Below, in pieces: positions 6,954 to 15,086 of a stretch of 64,000 bases of DNA. This DNA is from Thermoanaerobaculia bacterium (GTDB lineage: Bacteria; Acidobacteriota; Thermoanaerobaculia; Multivoradales; Multivoraceae): NCBI GenBank assembly GCA_022826745.1, contig JAJDUI010000037.1:310001-374000 (forward strand). The letters are read 5' to 3'. Positions within the stretch are counted from its first letter, which is position 1. Each line of letters starts with the position of its first letter. The translations under genes and the position numbers were made by a program. The notes under the pieces were generated by a model. The model did not search any database. It was not told the origin of the DNA and saw only the letters and a list, made by a program, of their open reading frames with translations.

Positions 6954-9037
6954 CTTGTCCTCCAACCCGTCACAGCCGCCGCCGCCAGCCGCCAAAGCCC
7001 GCCGAACGCCTCGCCGCGCCCCCGCGCGCGCCCTGGACACCGCAATGGCAACAGGACGATACGCATCACCGCCGCGCCAGCCAGCACGGCACGCAGCAGC
7101 AGAGCGGCGCCGCGACCATGGTGCTTGCGGGCGTAGCGGTCCAGGTTCCGGTAGTACGCGGCAAGAAACGCGCCGTAGCCCAGCCGGGGTACCGATGCGC
7201 CGAGGCCGTGGCGGAAGACGGCCTCCGGCCAGTACAGCACCCGTTCGCCCTGGTCGGCGAGGCGGCGCGCCAGGTCGACGTCTTCGAACCAGGCAGGCCA
7301 GAAGCGTTGGTCCATCCCGCCCGCGTTCTCGAACGCGGAGCGCCGGAGCAGCAGCGCGCAGGCCGCGGGCTGTTCGACGGCCGCGCCGGCAGCCGGTTCC
7401 GGCGCCCGCGTGGGCTCCACGAAGCAGCAGTAGCCGATCAGGGTGCGAAGCGTCGGCAGGCGCCGAAGCTGCCAGGAAGCCTGGGCGGCGTCGTCCGCGC
7501 CGAGCAGACGCGGTGCGAGTCCGGCGGCATCGGGGTGCTTCGCCATGCCGTCGACCAGGGTGTCCAGCGCCCCCGGTTCCGGGGCGGCGTCCGTGTTCAG
7601 GATCAGGATCAGGTCGCCGCCGGCCTCGGCGGCCCCGCGGTTCACCGCCGTTCCGAACCCCAGGTTGCGGCCCGGATCCAGGACGCGGACGTTCGACCGG
7701 TTGGCTGCCAGTTCGCCCGGATCGCCGTCCGATCCGTTGTCGACGACGATCAACTCGAAGCGCTCGTCGTCGGGCCAGTCCCGCACCAGCTCGGCGAGGT
7801 GCTCCTCGTCGTGCCAATGCGGGGCCACGGCGGAGAGAACCGGCCGCACACCGGGTGCGCGGGTCCCCTGACCCGCTGCCGCCGAAGGCGGCGTCGAAAC
7901 GCGCGAGGCGCCAGCCTCGCTCCTTTCCTCCGTGCCACGACCGAAGTGCGCGAATCGCGGCAGCAGCCAGGCCGCCCGGCTCCAGGCGCACACCAGGTCG
8001 ACGATGCCCGGCGGCTCCAGGTCCCCCGGCATCGGTGCGGTAGCCGGCTGCCTCAGCGCGTCGACGACGTCCCGCCCCAGGAGGACGGGCAGGTTGAGCC
8101 AGAAACCGCGGCCCAGACGCCGAGCCAGGACGAGCAGGCGGTTCGCGTAGACACGTCGTGTCCTGCGCCGCGCGGCCCGCGGAGTCCGGCTCGACAGCGC
8201 CCCGGCATGTTCCGCGCGCGCCGCCGACACCACCAGCGCGCCGTAGCCGGCCGCGTGCAGCCGGTCCGCCAGCTCGACGTCCTCGTAGTAGCTGTCGAGC
8301 CGCTCCTCGAACGGCCTGAGTTCGCTGCCCGCGCCGTTCACGGCCACGAGCGCGCCACGAAGGTAGATCGCCGCGGTCGCCGAGACTCCGTACACCCCGA
8401 TCACGGGTTCCGCCGCTTCCACCGTTTCCCCGCGGCCAAGCTGAACGGCCTGCCAGCGCCGGTTCCACGCCAGACCGGCGCCGTCGATGCGTGCCGCCTC
8501 GCCGTCGTCCTCGCCGCCGGCCATCAGGTTGATCCCCTGCGCCGCGGCGACTCGTGAAGCAGCCCCCGTCGCCTCGAGCAGCCGTCGCGCCCATCCCGCT
8601 TCAAGCACGACGTCATCGTTCACCAGGGCGATCCAGTCGCCGCTGCCGACCGCGATGCCGTCGTTCACCGCGCGAGCGAAACCGGCGGGGCGGGGGAGTT
8701 CGACGATCCGCGGCGGCCCGTCGACTGCCCCCGGCCGAGCCGACGCGATCCGCTCGCAGAGCTCGCGCAGGGCCGCCGACCCCTCTGCGTCCCCGGCGCC
8801 CGCGGCCACCGGGGCCTGCCACACGAGGATCAGCTCCGACGGTGCATCGAGGTCCTGACCGTCCCGGTAGATCGACTCCAGGCACTTGGCGAGGTGCTCC
8901 GGGACGCCGATCGTCGGTACGACGTAGGACAGCGACGGCGTTACCCCTCTGCTGGGTGCGCGGGTCCTCTGACCCGCTGCCGCCGAAGGCGGCGTTGAAA
9001 CGCGTGAGGCGTCAGCCTCGTTCAATCCTCTCTTCAA
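6950..9037 (-). CDS. Tandem double GT2 glycosyltransferase
   Basis: Two family 2 modules lie in one 695-residue chain. Module 1 runs from about residue 30 to 300 (SYVVPTIGVPEHLAKCLESI, WIALVNDDVVLEAGW, SYYEDVELADRL). Module 2 starts near 400 (FELIVVDNGSDGDPG, LILILNTDAAPEPGA, WFEDVDLARRLADQG). Between them, residues about 372-396 are the translation of a dispersed three-hairpin repeat, and another copy codes residues about 5-29. The best start is TTG at 9037, overlapping the previous stop as TTGA; a second TTG at 9025 is possible, so the start is uncertain. Its own stop overlaps the next GTG. The two modules may have been separate genes whose boundary, marked by the repeat, became read through. 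Confidence 0.8.
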   Translation of the reverse strand: MKRGLNEADASRVSTPPSAAAGQRTRAPSRGVTPSLSYVVPTIGVPEHLAKCLESIYRDGQDLDAPSELILVWQAPVAAGAGDAEGSAALRELCERIASARPGAVDGPPRIVELPRPAGFARAVNDGIAVGSGDWIALVNDDVVLEAGWARRLLEATGAASRVAAAQGINLMAGGEDDGEAARIDGAGLAWNRRWQAVQLGRGETVEAAEPVIGVYGVSATAAIYLRGALVAVNGAGSELRPFEERLDSYYEDVELADRLHAAGYGALVVSAARAEHAGALSSRTPRAARRRTRRVYANRLLVLARRLGRGFWLNLPVLLGRDVVDALRQPATAPMPGDLEPPGIVDLVCAWSRAAWLLPRFAHFGRGTEERSEAGASRVSTPPSAAAGQGTRAPGVRPVLSAVAPHWHDEEHLAELVRDWPDDERFELIVVDNGSDGDPGELAANRSNVRVLDPGRNLGFGTAVNRGAAEAGGDLILILNTDAAPEPGALDTLVDGMAKHPDAAGLAPRLLGADDAAQASWQLRRLPTLRTLIGYCCFVEPTRAPEPAAGAAVEQPAACALLLRRSAFENAGGMDQRFWPAWFEDVDLARRLADQGERVLYWPEAVFRHGLGASVPRLGYGAFLAAYYRNLDRYARKHHGRGAALLLRAVLAGAAVMRIVLLPLRCPGRARGRGEAFGGLWRLAAAAVTGWRTR
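7851..7923 (+). repeat. Three-hairpin element, full copy, coding
   Basis: Hairpin 1 GCGGGTC-CCCT-GACCCGC, hairpin 2 GCCGCC-GAA-GGCGGC, hairpin 3 GCGAGGC-GCCA-GCCTCGC. It encodes residues about 372-396 of the double GT2 protein, in the same repeat phase as the copies at 6868 and 8952. Confidence 0.92.
8952..9024 (+). repeat. Three-hairpin element, full copy, coding
   Basis: Hairpin 1 GCGGGTC-CTCT-GACCCGC, hairpin 2 GCCGCC-GAA-GGCGGC. Hairpin 3 is GTGAGGC-GTCA-GCCTCGT, where two base changes are tolerated as G-T wobble pairs. It encodes the first residues of the double GT2 protein. Confidence 0.9.
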
Positions 9038-10899
9038 GCGTCGGGTTCGCCGAGTTGAAGGGCGAAGAACAGCGTCAGTTCCACCTGCTCCGGCAGTCCA
9101 GGGTCCCGGACGACGACCAGGTCGCCCTTGCCGCAGAAGGGCGTCAGGTCGACCTCGCTCCGGTAGCGGGTGCCGAAGAACGGTTCGCCTTCGCCGGCGG
9201 CCACCCAGTGCAGCCAGGGCTTCAGGCCGGCGATGTCGCCAGTCGCGCGGGCCGACCATTCGCCGGTGTCCTCGCCGTGCCGGAGGATGGCGGCCCCAGG
9301 TCCGTTATCCGCGCCCGCGTCCCCGGCGGCGCCGACGCCGATACGCGCCACGGGCTGGCCGGCGGCGACCCCGGCGCTGTTGGCGACCGCCGTGTCGAGG
9401 ATCAGCTTCCCGCAGCCGCCGCCCGGGGCCGTCCAGCGGGGGCTGTCCGCCGTCAGCACCTGGCGGGGCGAGCTGAGCAGCGTCCGCCGCGGCTTGAAGG
9501 CGTCCCATGCGCCGAGCGCGGCCGTCGTCAGCAGGACGGCGGCCAGGGCGAGGACCAGCACCCGCGGCGCCGGCGTCCTGCGGACCAGCGCGGCCGACGC
9601 GTGGGCGAGCAGAAGGATGCCGCCCAGGGCGAACCAGTGCTCGAGCCCGCCGCCGAGTCCGAAGGCGCGCAGCCGATCCTCGAGATGGGCCGGCTGGAGC
9701 CACGGATAGGTCGCCGACAGCGTCGCCAACGCGAGCAGGCCTCCCTGCAGGCAGTAGCCGAACACGGCGGCGTCGCCGCGGAGCGCGAGGCTGTGCCAGG
9801 GCCCGACCGGCGGTTCATCGGCGGACAGGCCGTCCGACCGTTTCGCGTAGAGCACGGTCCACAGGGCGATGCCCGCCAGCAGCGCCTGCTGCGGCGGCAG
9901 GAACCGCAGTCCGGCGATGGCCAGCAGCGCGGCCGCGGCCACTGTCTGGAGGTTTCCCCTGCCGATCAGGCTCGGCGCCGCGATCAGCACCAGAGGCAGT
10001 CCGGCGAACACGTCGGGCCAGGGCGCTCCCGCTTCCAGCGGCTGCCACACGGTCAGGGCGCCGGCCAGGACCAGGACGATGGCGAAGGCGAAGCGGGGCC
10101 AGACGATCGCCGCGGCCATGGCGGCGATGAGTACCCCGAACGCGGGCTCGCGGACCAGGACGAGACCGAGCAGGGCGGCGAGCGCCAGACCGGCCGCTCC
10201 CGCCACAGTCGGCCAGCGCTGCTCCAGGGCGCGCGCGAGGGCGTCGGCGCAGGCGGCGGCCGCCAGCACCAGGACGACGTTCGAGCGCACGCCGCCGGCG
10301 GCCAGTAGCAGAGCCGCCGTCCCCGCCAGGGCCGGAGCGCCGAAACGAGCGAACAGCACCAGGACGATCACCGTCGCCGTGGCCGGAATGGCGACCAGGA
10401 CGACCAGCAGCCTGAGCGTCGAACCGTCGAGCAGCTCTCCCTGCCGAAGGAGCAGGTTGAGCCCGATGAGCGCCGCCGCCAGCAGGACACCCAGCCGCAA
10501 CAGGCGGGCCGGTTCGAGCGAGCCGGGCGGCTCGAACAGCTCGGCGCGCCGGGCGATCAGACTGTCCACCAGCAGTGCCGCCGGGCCGAGACAAAGCAGG
10601 GCTCCCATCGCCGCGCCGCGGGCGGGGCCGGCGGGCGGGATGGCGACGAACGCGACCACAGCGAGAACCGGCAGGGCCAGCGCCGGTGCGCCGAACGGCC
10701 GCCGGGCCACGCCGGCCGCGGCCAGGAGAACCGTCGTCGCCGCGAGGGCCAGGTACTGGCTTTCGGCGGCTGCCTGGGGGTCGCGCTCGACGCCGGCCAG
10801 GGCGAACATCGCGAACCCCGCGAGCAGGGGCGGCAGGGCGGCTGCCCAGGTCGGCGCCGGAGGAACTCCGGAGGTCGAGGCTGGCTCTGGGTCGGTCAT
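9034..10899 (-). CDS. Polytopic membrane protein of polysaccharide operon
   Basis: The 621-residue, strongly hydrophobic protein has many predicted membrane segments from about residue 15 to 480 (for example AALPPLLAGFAMFALAGV, TVILVLFARFGAPALAGTAAL-type stretches). A soluble C-terminal domain of about 140 residues follows, which by topology is probably periplasmic and ends ELTLFFALQLGEPDA. I cannot assign a named family. An O-antigen ligase/polymerase-like or acetyl/glycosyl-transfer membrane protein are both possible. It is the first gene of the minus-strand operon, is followed with overlap by the double glycosyltransferase, and is divergent from serS with a 51-bp gap that must hold both promoters. 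Confidence 0.7.
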   Translation of the reverse strand: MTDPEPASTSGVPPAPTWAAALPPLLAGFAMFALAGVERDPQAAAESQYLALAATTVLLAAAGVARRPFGAPALALPVLAVVAFVAIPPAGPARGAAMGALLCLGPAALLVDSLIARRAELFEPPGSLEPARLLRLGVLLAAALIGLNLLLRQGELLDGSTLRLLVVLVAIPATATVIVLVLFARFGAPALAGTAALLLAAGGVRSNVVLVLAAAACADALARALEQRWPTVAGAAGLALAALLGLVLVREPAFGVLIAAMAAAIVWPRFAFAIVLVLAGALTVWQPLEAGAPWPDVFAGLPLVLIAAPSLIGRGNLQTVAAAALLAIAGLRFLPPQQALLAGIALWTVLYAKRSDGLSADEPPVGPWHSLALRGDAAVFGYCLQGGLLALATLSATYPWLQPAHLEDRLRAFGLGGGLEHWFALGGILLLAHASAALVRRTPAPRVLVLALAAVLLTTAALGAWDAFKPRRTLLSSPRQVLTADSPRWTAPGGGCGKLILDTAVANSAGVAAGQPVARIGVGAAGDAGADNGPGAAILRHGEDTGEWSARATGDIAGLKPWLHWVAAGEGEPFFGTRYRSEVDLTPFCGKGDLVVVRDPGLPEQVELTLFFALQLGEPDA

Positions 10900-10950
10900 C
10901 AGTTAGCGATCCTTGCCCTGAGGGACGAACGTTGGAAGACTGCCACCGCC

Positions 10951-12243
10951 ATGTTGCCCCGAGAACTGCTCAGAAGCGAACCGGAGCGGGTTGCCGCGGC
11001 GGTTGAAGCGCGCGGCGTCGACCCCGCGCTGATCGACCAGTGGACGACCAGCGACCGCCGGCGCCGCGAGGCGCTCACCGAACTCGAGGAACTCCGGCAT
11101 CGCCGGCGGTTGGCAGGCCAGGAGATCGGCAGGCTGAAGGCTCAGGGCGAGGCGAAGAAGGAAGACACCGAACATCTGATTCTAGAGATGACCGGGCTCA
11201 AGGTCCGCATCGACCACCTCGAGGAGGCGGTCGAGAAGGCCGAGGCGGAGTTGACCGAGGCCGAGCTCCAGGTGCCGAACATCGCCCACGAGTCCGTTCC
11301 GGTGGGTGCCGACGAGTCGGTCAACCGGGTCGAGCGGATCGTCGGCGAACCGCCCCGTTTCGACTTCGAGCCCAGGAACCACTGGGACCTCGGTCCCGAA
11401 CTCGGCATTCTCGACTTCGAGCGCGGCGCCAAGCTGGCCGGCGCCCGGTTCGTGACGTACATGGGCTGGGGCGCGCGCCTGGAACGGGCGCTCGCCGCCT
11501 TCATGCTCGACCTTCACACCGAGGAGCACGGCTACGCCGAGGTGCTGCCGCCGTTCCTGGTGAAACGGGACTGCCTGGTCGGCAGCGGCCAGCTCCCGAA
11601 GTTCGAGGAGGACCTCTTCCGCGTTCAGCCGGACGAGCGCTACCTCATCCCGACAGGCGAGGTGCCCCTGGTCAACCTCCACGCCGACGAAGTGCTCGAG
11701 GAAGACCAGTTGCCGCTCAGGTACGCCGCGCTCACGCCCTGCTTCCGGGCTGAGGCGGGTTCCTATGGCCGTGACGTCCGCGGGCTCATCCGTCTGCACC
11801 AGTTCCAGAAGGTGGAACTCGTGCAGGTGACGACGCCCGAGGCCAGCCACGAGGCGCTTGAGCAACTGACGGCTCATGCCGAGAAGGTGCTCCAGCGACT
11901 CGAACTGCCCTACCGGGTCGTCTGCCTGAGCACCGGCGACATGGGCTTCGCCATGGCCAAGACCTACGACCTGGAAGTCTGGCTGCCGGGCCAGGCGACG
12001 TACCGGGAGATCTCGTCCTGCTCCAATGCGGAAGCGTTCCAGGCACGGCGGGTGCGAACCCGCTACCGCCCCCAGGGCGGCGGCGCCCTGCGCCACGTCC
12101 ATACCCTGAACGGCTCCGGCCTGGCCGTCGGCCGCACGCTGGTCGCGCTGCTGGAGAACTACCAGACGGCGTCGGGCTCCGTGCGCATCCCCGAGGCGCT
12201 CCGGCCGTATGTCGGCGGGGTGGAGGAGATCGTGTCAGGCTAG
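10951..12243 (+). CDS. serS: Seryl-tRNA synthetase
   Basis: Class II synthetase that charges tRNA-Ser (and tRNA-Sec where present). The 430 residues comprise an N-terminal coiled-coil tRNA-binding arm (about 30-110, rich in Glu, Lys, Arg) and the catalytic core with TGEVPLVNLHADEVL, CFRAEAGSYGRDVRGLIRLH (motif 2), REISSCSNAEAFQARR and HTLNGSGLAVGRTLVALLEN (motif 3). Length is typical. ATG at 10951 has only a weak GGAAGA-like site upstream. A tRNA-Ser gene begins 11 bp after its stop, so enzyme and substrate RNA may share a transcript. Confidence 0.97.
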   Translation: MLPRELLRSEPERVAAAVEARGVDPALIDQWTTSDRRRREALTELEELRHRRRLAGQEIGRLKAQGEAKKEDTEHLILEMTGLKVRIDHLEEAVEKAEAELTEAELQVPNIAHESVPVGADESVNRVERIVGEPPRFDFEPRNHWDLGPELGILDFERGAKLAGARFVTYMGWGARLERALAAFMLDLHTEEHGYAEVLPPFLVKRDCLVGSGQLPKFEEDLFRVQPDERYLIPTGEVPLVNLHADEVLEEDQLPLRYAALTPCFRAEAGSYGRDVRGLIRLHQFQKVELVQVTTPEASHEALEQLTAHAEKVLQRLELPYRVVCLSTGDMGFAMAKTYDLEVWLPGQATYREISSCSNAEAFQARRVRTRYRPQGGGALRHVHTLNGSGLAVGRTLVALLENYQTASGSVRIPEALRPYVGGVEEIVSG

Positions 12244-12254
12244 GCCATTCCCGA

Positions 12255-12343
12255 GGAGGGGTGGCTGAGTGGTCGAAAGCACCGGTCTTGAAAACCGGCG
12301 TAGGTAATCCCTACCGTGGGTTCGAATCCCACCCCCTCCGCCA
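12255..12343 (+). tRNA. tRNA-Ser(UGA)
   Basis: Acceptor stem GGAGGGG (12255-12261) pairs perfectly with CCCCTCC (12333-12339). The discriminator is G12340 and CCA is encoded at 12341-12343. The anticodon stem CCGGT/ACCGG encloses loop CTTGAAA, giving anticodon TGA. A long variable arm (GTAGG/CCTAC) and the GTTCGAATC T-loop confirm the class II serine tRNA. It lies directly after serS. Confidence 0.97.
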
Positions 12344-12368
12344 TGCTCTTGGCAGCGCGACCGGTGAC

Positions 12369-14753
12369 CTACTCGCTGCCGGGCCGGGGCATGCGGTAGC
12401 CGACGCCGCGCTCGTTGAGCACGTAGGCCGGCTGGGCGGCATCGTCGCCCAGCTTGCGGCGGAGGCTCTTCACCATGGCGCGCACGACCTTTGGATCCTC
12501 GGTGTTCCGAGCGCGTCCGCGCCAGGCCTGGCGCAGCAGCGACTCGTACGTCACGACACGCCCGGCGTGAGTTGACAGCACCCGGAGCACCTCGAACTCG
12601 GTGACAGTGAGCGTCACGGGTTCGCCGTCCACGGTGACATGGCGTTCGTCGTAGCGGATGGCCAGGTCGCCCAGGCGGAACGGCTTGGGCTCGGCCTGTC
12701 GGCGCAGCGCCGCCCGCACCCTGGCAGTCAGCTCCGACGGGGAGAAGGGCTTGACGATGTAGTCCGCGGCTCCTGCATCCAGCGCCCGGACGATCGTTTC
12801 GTCCCTGCCGTAGACGGAGATGAAGATGATCGGCAGGTCCTCCAGTTCGGGGACGCTCTCCATCAACTCGAGACCGTCCGTGCCCGGCAGGACGAGATCG
12901 AGAAGGACGAGCCGAGGCCTGTGCGTCCTGATGAGGTTGGGCAGTTCGTCGGGGTCGCCCGTCAGGATGGGTGCGTAGCCGGCCTCGGAAAGCGTGTCCC
13001 GAACGTGCCGTAGCGTCTGCGGGTCGTCGTCGAGAACGAGGATGGGCGTCTCCCCGTTCCGTTTCGGCGCACGAGGTTGCGAAGAGACGGTCGGGGCGGC
13101 ATCGTTCGTGTCCGCGGCCACCGGAAGCGTGAACGTGAACCGGGTGCCGTGGCCAGCGTCTCCGCTTTCCGCCCAGATGCGGCCGCCGTGCGCCTCGACG
13201 AGTCCCTTGCAGATGGCGAGTCCGAGGCCGTGGCCCACTCCCTTCTCGCCGCTCGCGTCCGCGTGCTTGCGGAACAGGTGAGGCAGCTTCTCCGGCGGCA
13301 GTCCGCTGCCGAGGTCCGTAACCGAGATGGCTACCTGGTCGCGGTCCAGTGACGCGGCCACCGCGATCGGAGACGCCTCGGGGGAATGACGCGCCGCGTT
13401 CGACAGGAGATTGTTGAGCACCTGGACGATGCGCCCCGGGTCCGCCAGCACGCACGGCAGGTCTTCCGGCAGGTCGACGGTCATGGCGCGCCTGCTTCCG
13501 GCCCAGTGCAAGGTACTCCTGGCCTGATCGATGAGGCCTGCCACCTCGACCCGCTCGACGGAGACCGAGAGAGTGCCCGCCGCGATGCGCCCCTGGTCCA
13601 GCAGGTCGGCAATCAGATTGCGCATCCGGTCCGCTTGATCGTCGATGACCCGGAAGAACTGCAGCATCTCGGCCGGATCAGGGGCCGGCGCGGCGCCCAG
13701 CACGGTGGCCGTCGAGCCCTTGATCGAGATCAGGGGCGTTCGGAGCTCGTGGCTCACCATGCTCAGGAACTCGGCTCGCAGCCGGTCCAGCTCCTCGAGA
13801 GGCGTCAGGTCCTGCAGGGTGACCACCATCGACTCGACCGCGCCCTCCTTGGAGCGAGTCGGCGTGGCGTTGACGAGCGTCCTGACGCTGCGACCGTCGG
13901 GAACGGACAGCGTCATCTCCTCGGCACGTACCGTCTCGGGGTCGCTCAGTTGCTGCGCCATCGGGAACTCGGCCATGGTCACTTCGCGTCCGTCGCCGCG
14001 GCGACAGATCACGACGTTCAGGAGCTCTTCCGGGGAATCCCCCGGCGCCCGCAGGTCCTCGACGATCCGCCGCGCTTCCCGGTTGAACGACACGGGCCTG
14101 CCGGTCTCGCCGTCGAACACGACGACACCCACCGGCGACGTCTCGACGAGGGCTTCCAGGTCGGCCCTGGCGCGCTGTTCGTCCCGGTGGGTGCTTGCGT
14201 TGGCGATGGCCGTCGCTGCCTGGGAAGCGAACAGGACCAGAACCTCCTCGTCGCTCTTCGTGAACTCCCGGCCGCCCTCCTTCTCCGCGAGGAAGAAGCT
14301 GCCGACGTAGACGTTGCGGTGAAGCAGCGGCGTGCACTGAAGCGTCTGTGAGCGCATCAGATAGGACGAAAAGCCGAGGTCGCGGACATAGGCCGGCAGG
14401 TTCGCCAGCCTCAGAGGCGCCCGGAGATCCCGGAAGTGGGCGAACAGCCGCGGGCCATCGGACCACGCGGTCATCTCGGCCTGTTCTTCCGGCGTGAAAC
14501 CGGAAGTGACGAAGTCCTGAATCCGGCCGGATTCGGTCTGGGTGGTGATCACGCCGTAGCATGCGCCGGTCAGTGCGCGGGCGCTGTCGACGACCTCCTG
14601 CAGGACGGTGCCGAGGTCCAGGCTGGCGCTGACGCGAATGATGGCGGCGGGAAGCGCGGAGAGCCGCTCCTCGAGCGCCGCGATCCGCTGGCGGAGTTTG
14701 TCGGGGGTTTCCTTCGACACGATCACGCGATTATGCCCTGTTCCCGATTTCAT
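12369..14753 (-). CDS. Hybrid histidine kinase with receiver and OmpR-type DNA-binding output
   Basis: The 794-residue protein contains a whole two-component system. In order: a GAF-like sensor (about 40-190), PAS (about 200-320), HisKA with SHELRTPL (His at about 335), HATPase with NNLLSNAARHS, DLGSGLPPEKL and GHGLGLAICKG, a receiver with LVLDDDPQ, LVLLDLVLPGTDGLEL (phospho-Asp) and ADYIVKPFSP, and a C-terminal winged helix (LTVTEFEVLRVLSTHAGRVV ... LRRKLGD ... GVGYRMP). No membrane segment is seen, so sensing is cytosolic. ATG at 14753 is preferred; GTG at 14810 would add 19 residues. It may regulate nearby genes, but no binding site was identified. Confidence 0.9.
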   Translation of the reverse strand: MKSGTGHNRVIVSKETPDKLRQRIAALEERLSALPAAIIRVSASLDLGTVLQEVVDSARALTGACYGVITTQTESGRIQDFVTSGFTPEEQAEMTAWSDGPRLFAHFRDLRAPLRLANLPAYVRDLGFSSYLMRSQTLQCTPLLHRNVYVGSFFLAEKEGGREFTKSDEEVLVLFASQAATAIANASTHRDEQRARADLEALVETSPVGVVVFDGETGRPVSFNREARRIVEDLRAPGDSPEELLNVVICRRGDGREVTMAEFPMAQQLSDPETVRAEEMTLSVPDGRSVRTLVNATPTRSKEGAVESMVVTLQDLTPLEELDRLRAEFLSMVSHELRTPLISIKGSTATVLGAAPAPDPAEMLQFFRVIDDQADRMRNLIADLLDQGRIAAGTLSVSVERVEVAGLIDQARSTLHWAGSRRAMTVDLPEDLPCVLADPGRIVQVLNNLLSNAARHSPEASPIAVAASLDRDQVAISVTDLGSGLPPEKLPHLFRKHADASGEKGVGHGLGLAICKGLVEAHGGRIWAESGDAGHGTRFTFTLPVAADTNDAAPTVSSQPRAPKRNGETPILVLDDDPQTLRHVRDTLSEAGYAPILTGDPDELPNLIRTHRPRLVLLDLVLPGTDGLELMESVPELEDLPIIFISVYGRDETIVRALDAGAADYIVKPFSPSELTARVRAALRRQAEPKPFRLGDLAIRYDERHVTVDGEPVTLTVTEFEVLRVLSTHAGRVVTYESLLRQAWRGRARNTEDPKVVRAMVKSLRRKLGDDAAQPAYVLNERGVGYRMPRPGSE

Positions 14754-14821
14754 CGCTCGAAGATCACGACACGATCGCTCTCGTCTAGTAAACGTCCGCT
14801 CCCAATGCACCCGCTGAGTCG

Positions 14822-14983
14822 ATGAGCCTTCTCTACCCCGAGCAGCAGCAGGTCGTGCGACTCCTTCGGTGGATCGCGCTGTTCACGGGCATCCTGGCCG
14901 CCTTCGTCGTGGTCTGCTCGGCGCTTTTCGTCTGGGCGTGTTCAGAGGGCATCACCATCGTCGAGATGATGGGGGAACCGTAG
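14822..14983 (+). CDS. Small single-pass membrane protein, hypothetical
   Basis: ATG at 14822 to TAG at 14981-14983 gives 53 residues. A hydrophilic start (MSLLYPEQQQVVRLLRW) is followed by one clear membrane segment (IALFTGILAAFVVVCSALFV) and a short acidic tail. It is divergent from the sensor kinase with 68 bp between. I recognise no family. Support is the good charge-hydrophobic pattern and a tidy ORF; there is no strong ribosome binding site, so this is only moderately likely to be a gene. Confidence 0.4.
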   Translation: MSLLYPEQQQVVRLLRWIALFTGILAAFVVVCSALFVWACSEGITIVEMMGEP

Positions 14984-15086
14984 ATCCCGGGGCTGCCCGT
15001 CCAGTGCGTCCCGGCTGTGGGGAGGGCTTATCCACCGCCGCGCGCGCAGACACTTTGTCGACCAGGGCGGGCGGCCCCACCTTTGC

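Noticed and set aside
6868..9024. CRISPR array from regularly spaced repeats at 6868, 7851 and 8952
   Set aside because: Spacing is about 1 kb, the repeats are translated, and there are no short spacers or cas genes.
8554..10308. Plus-strand ORF of 584 codons over the glycosyltransferase and membrane protein genes
   Set aside because: It crosses two real minus-strand genes, has Arg/Pro/Gln-rich low-complexity translation and no start signal.
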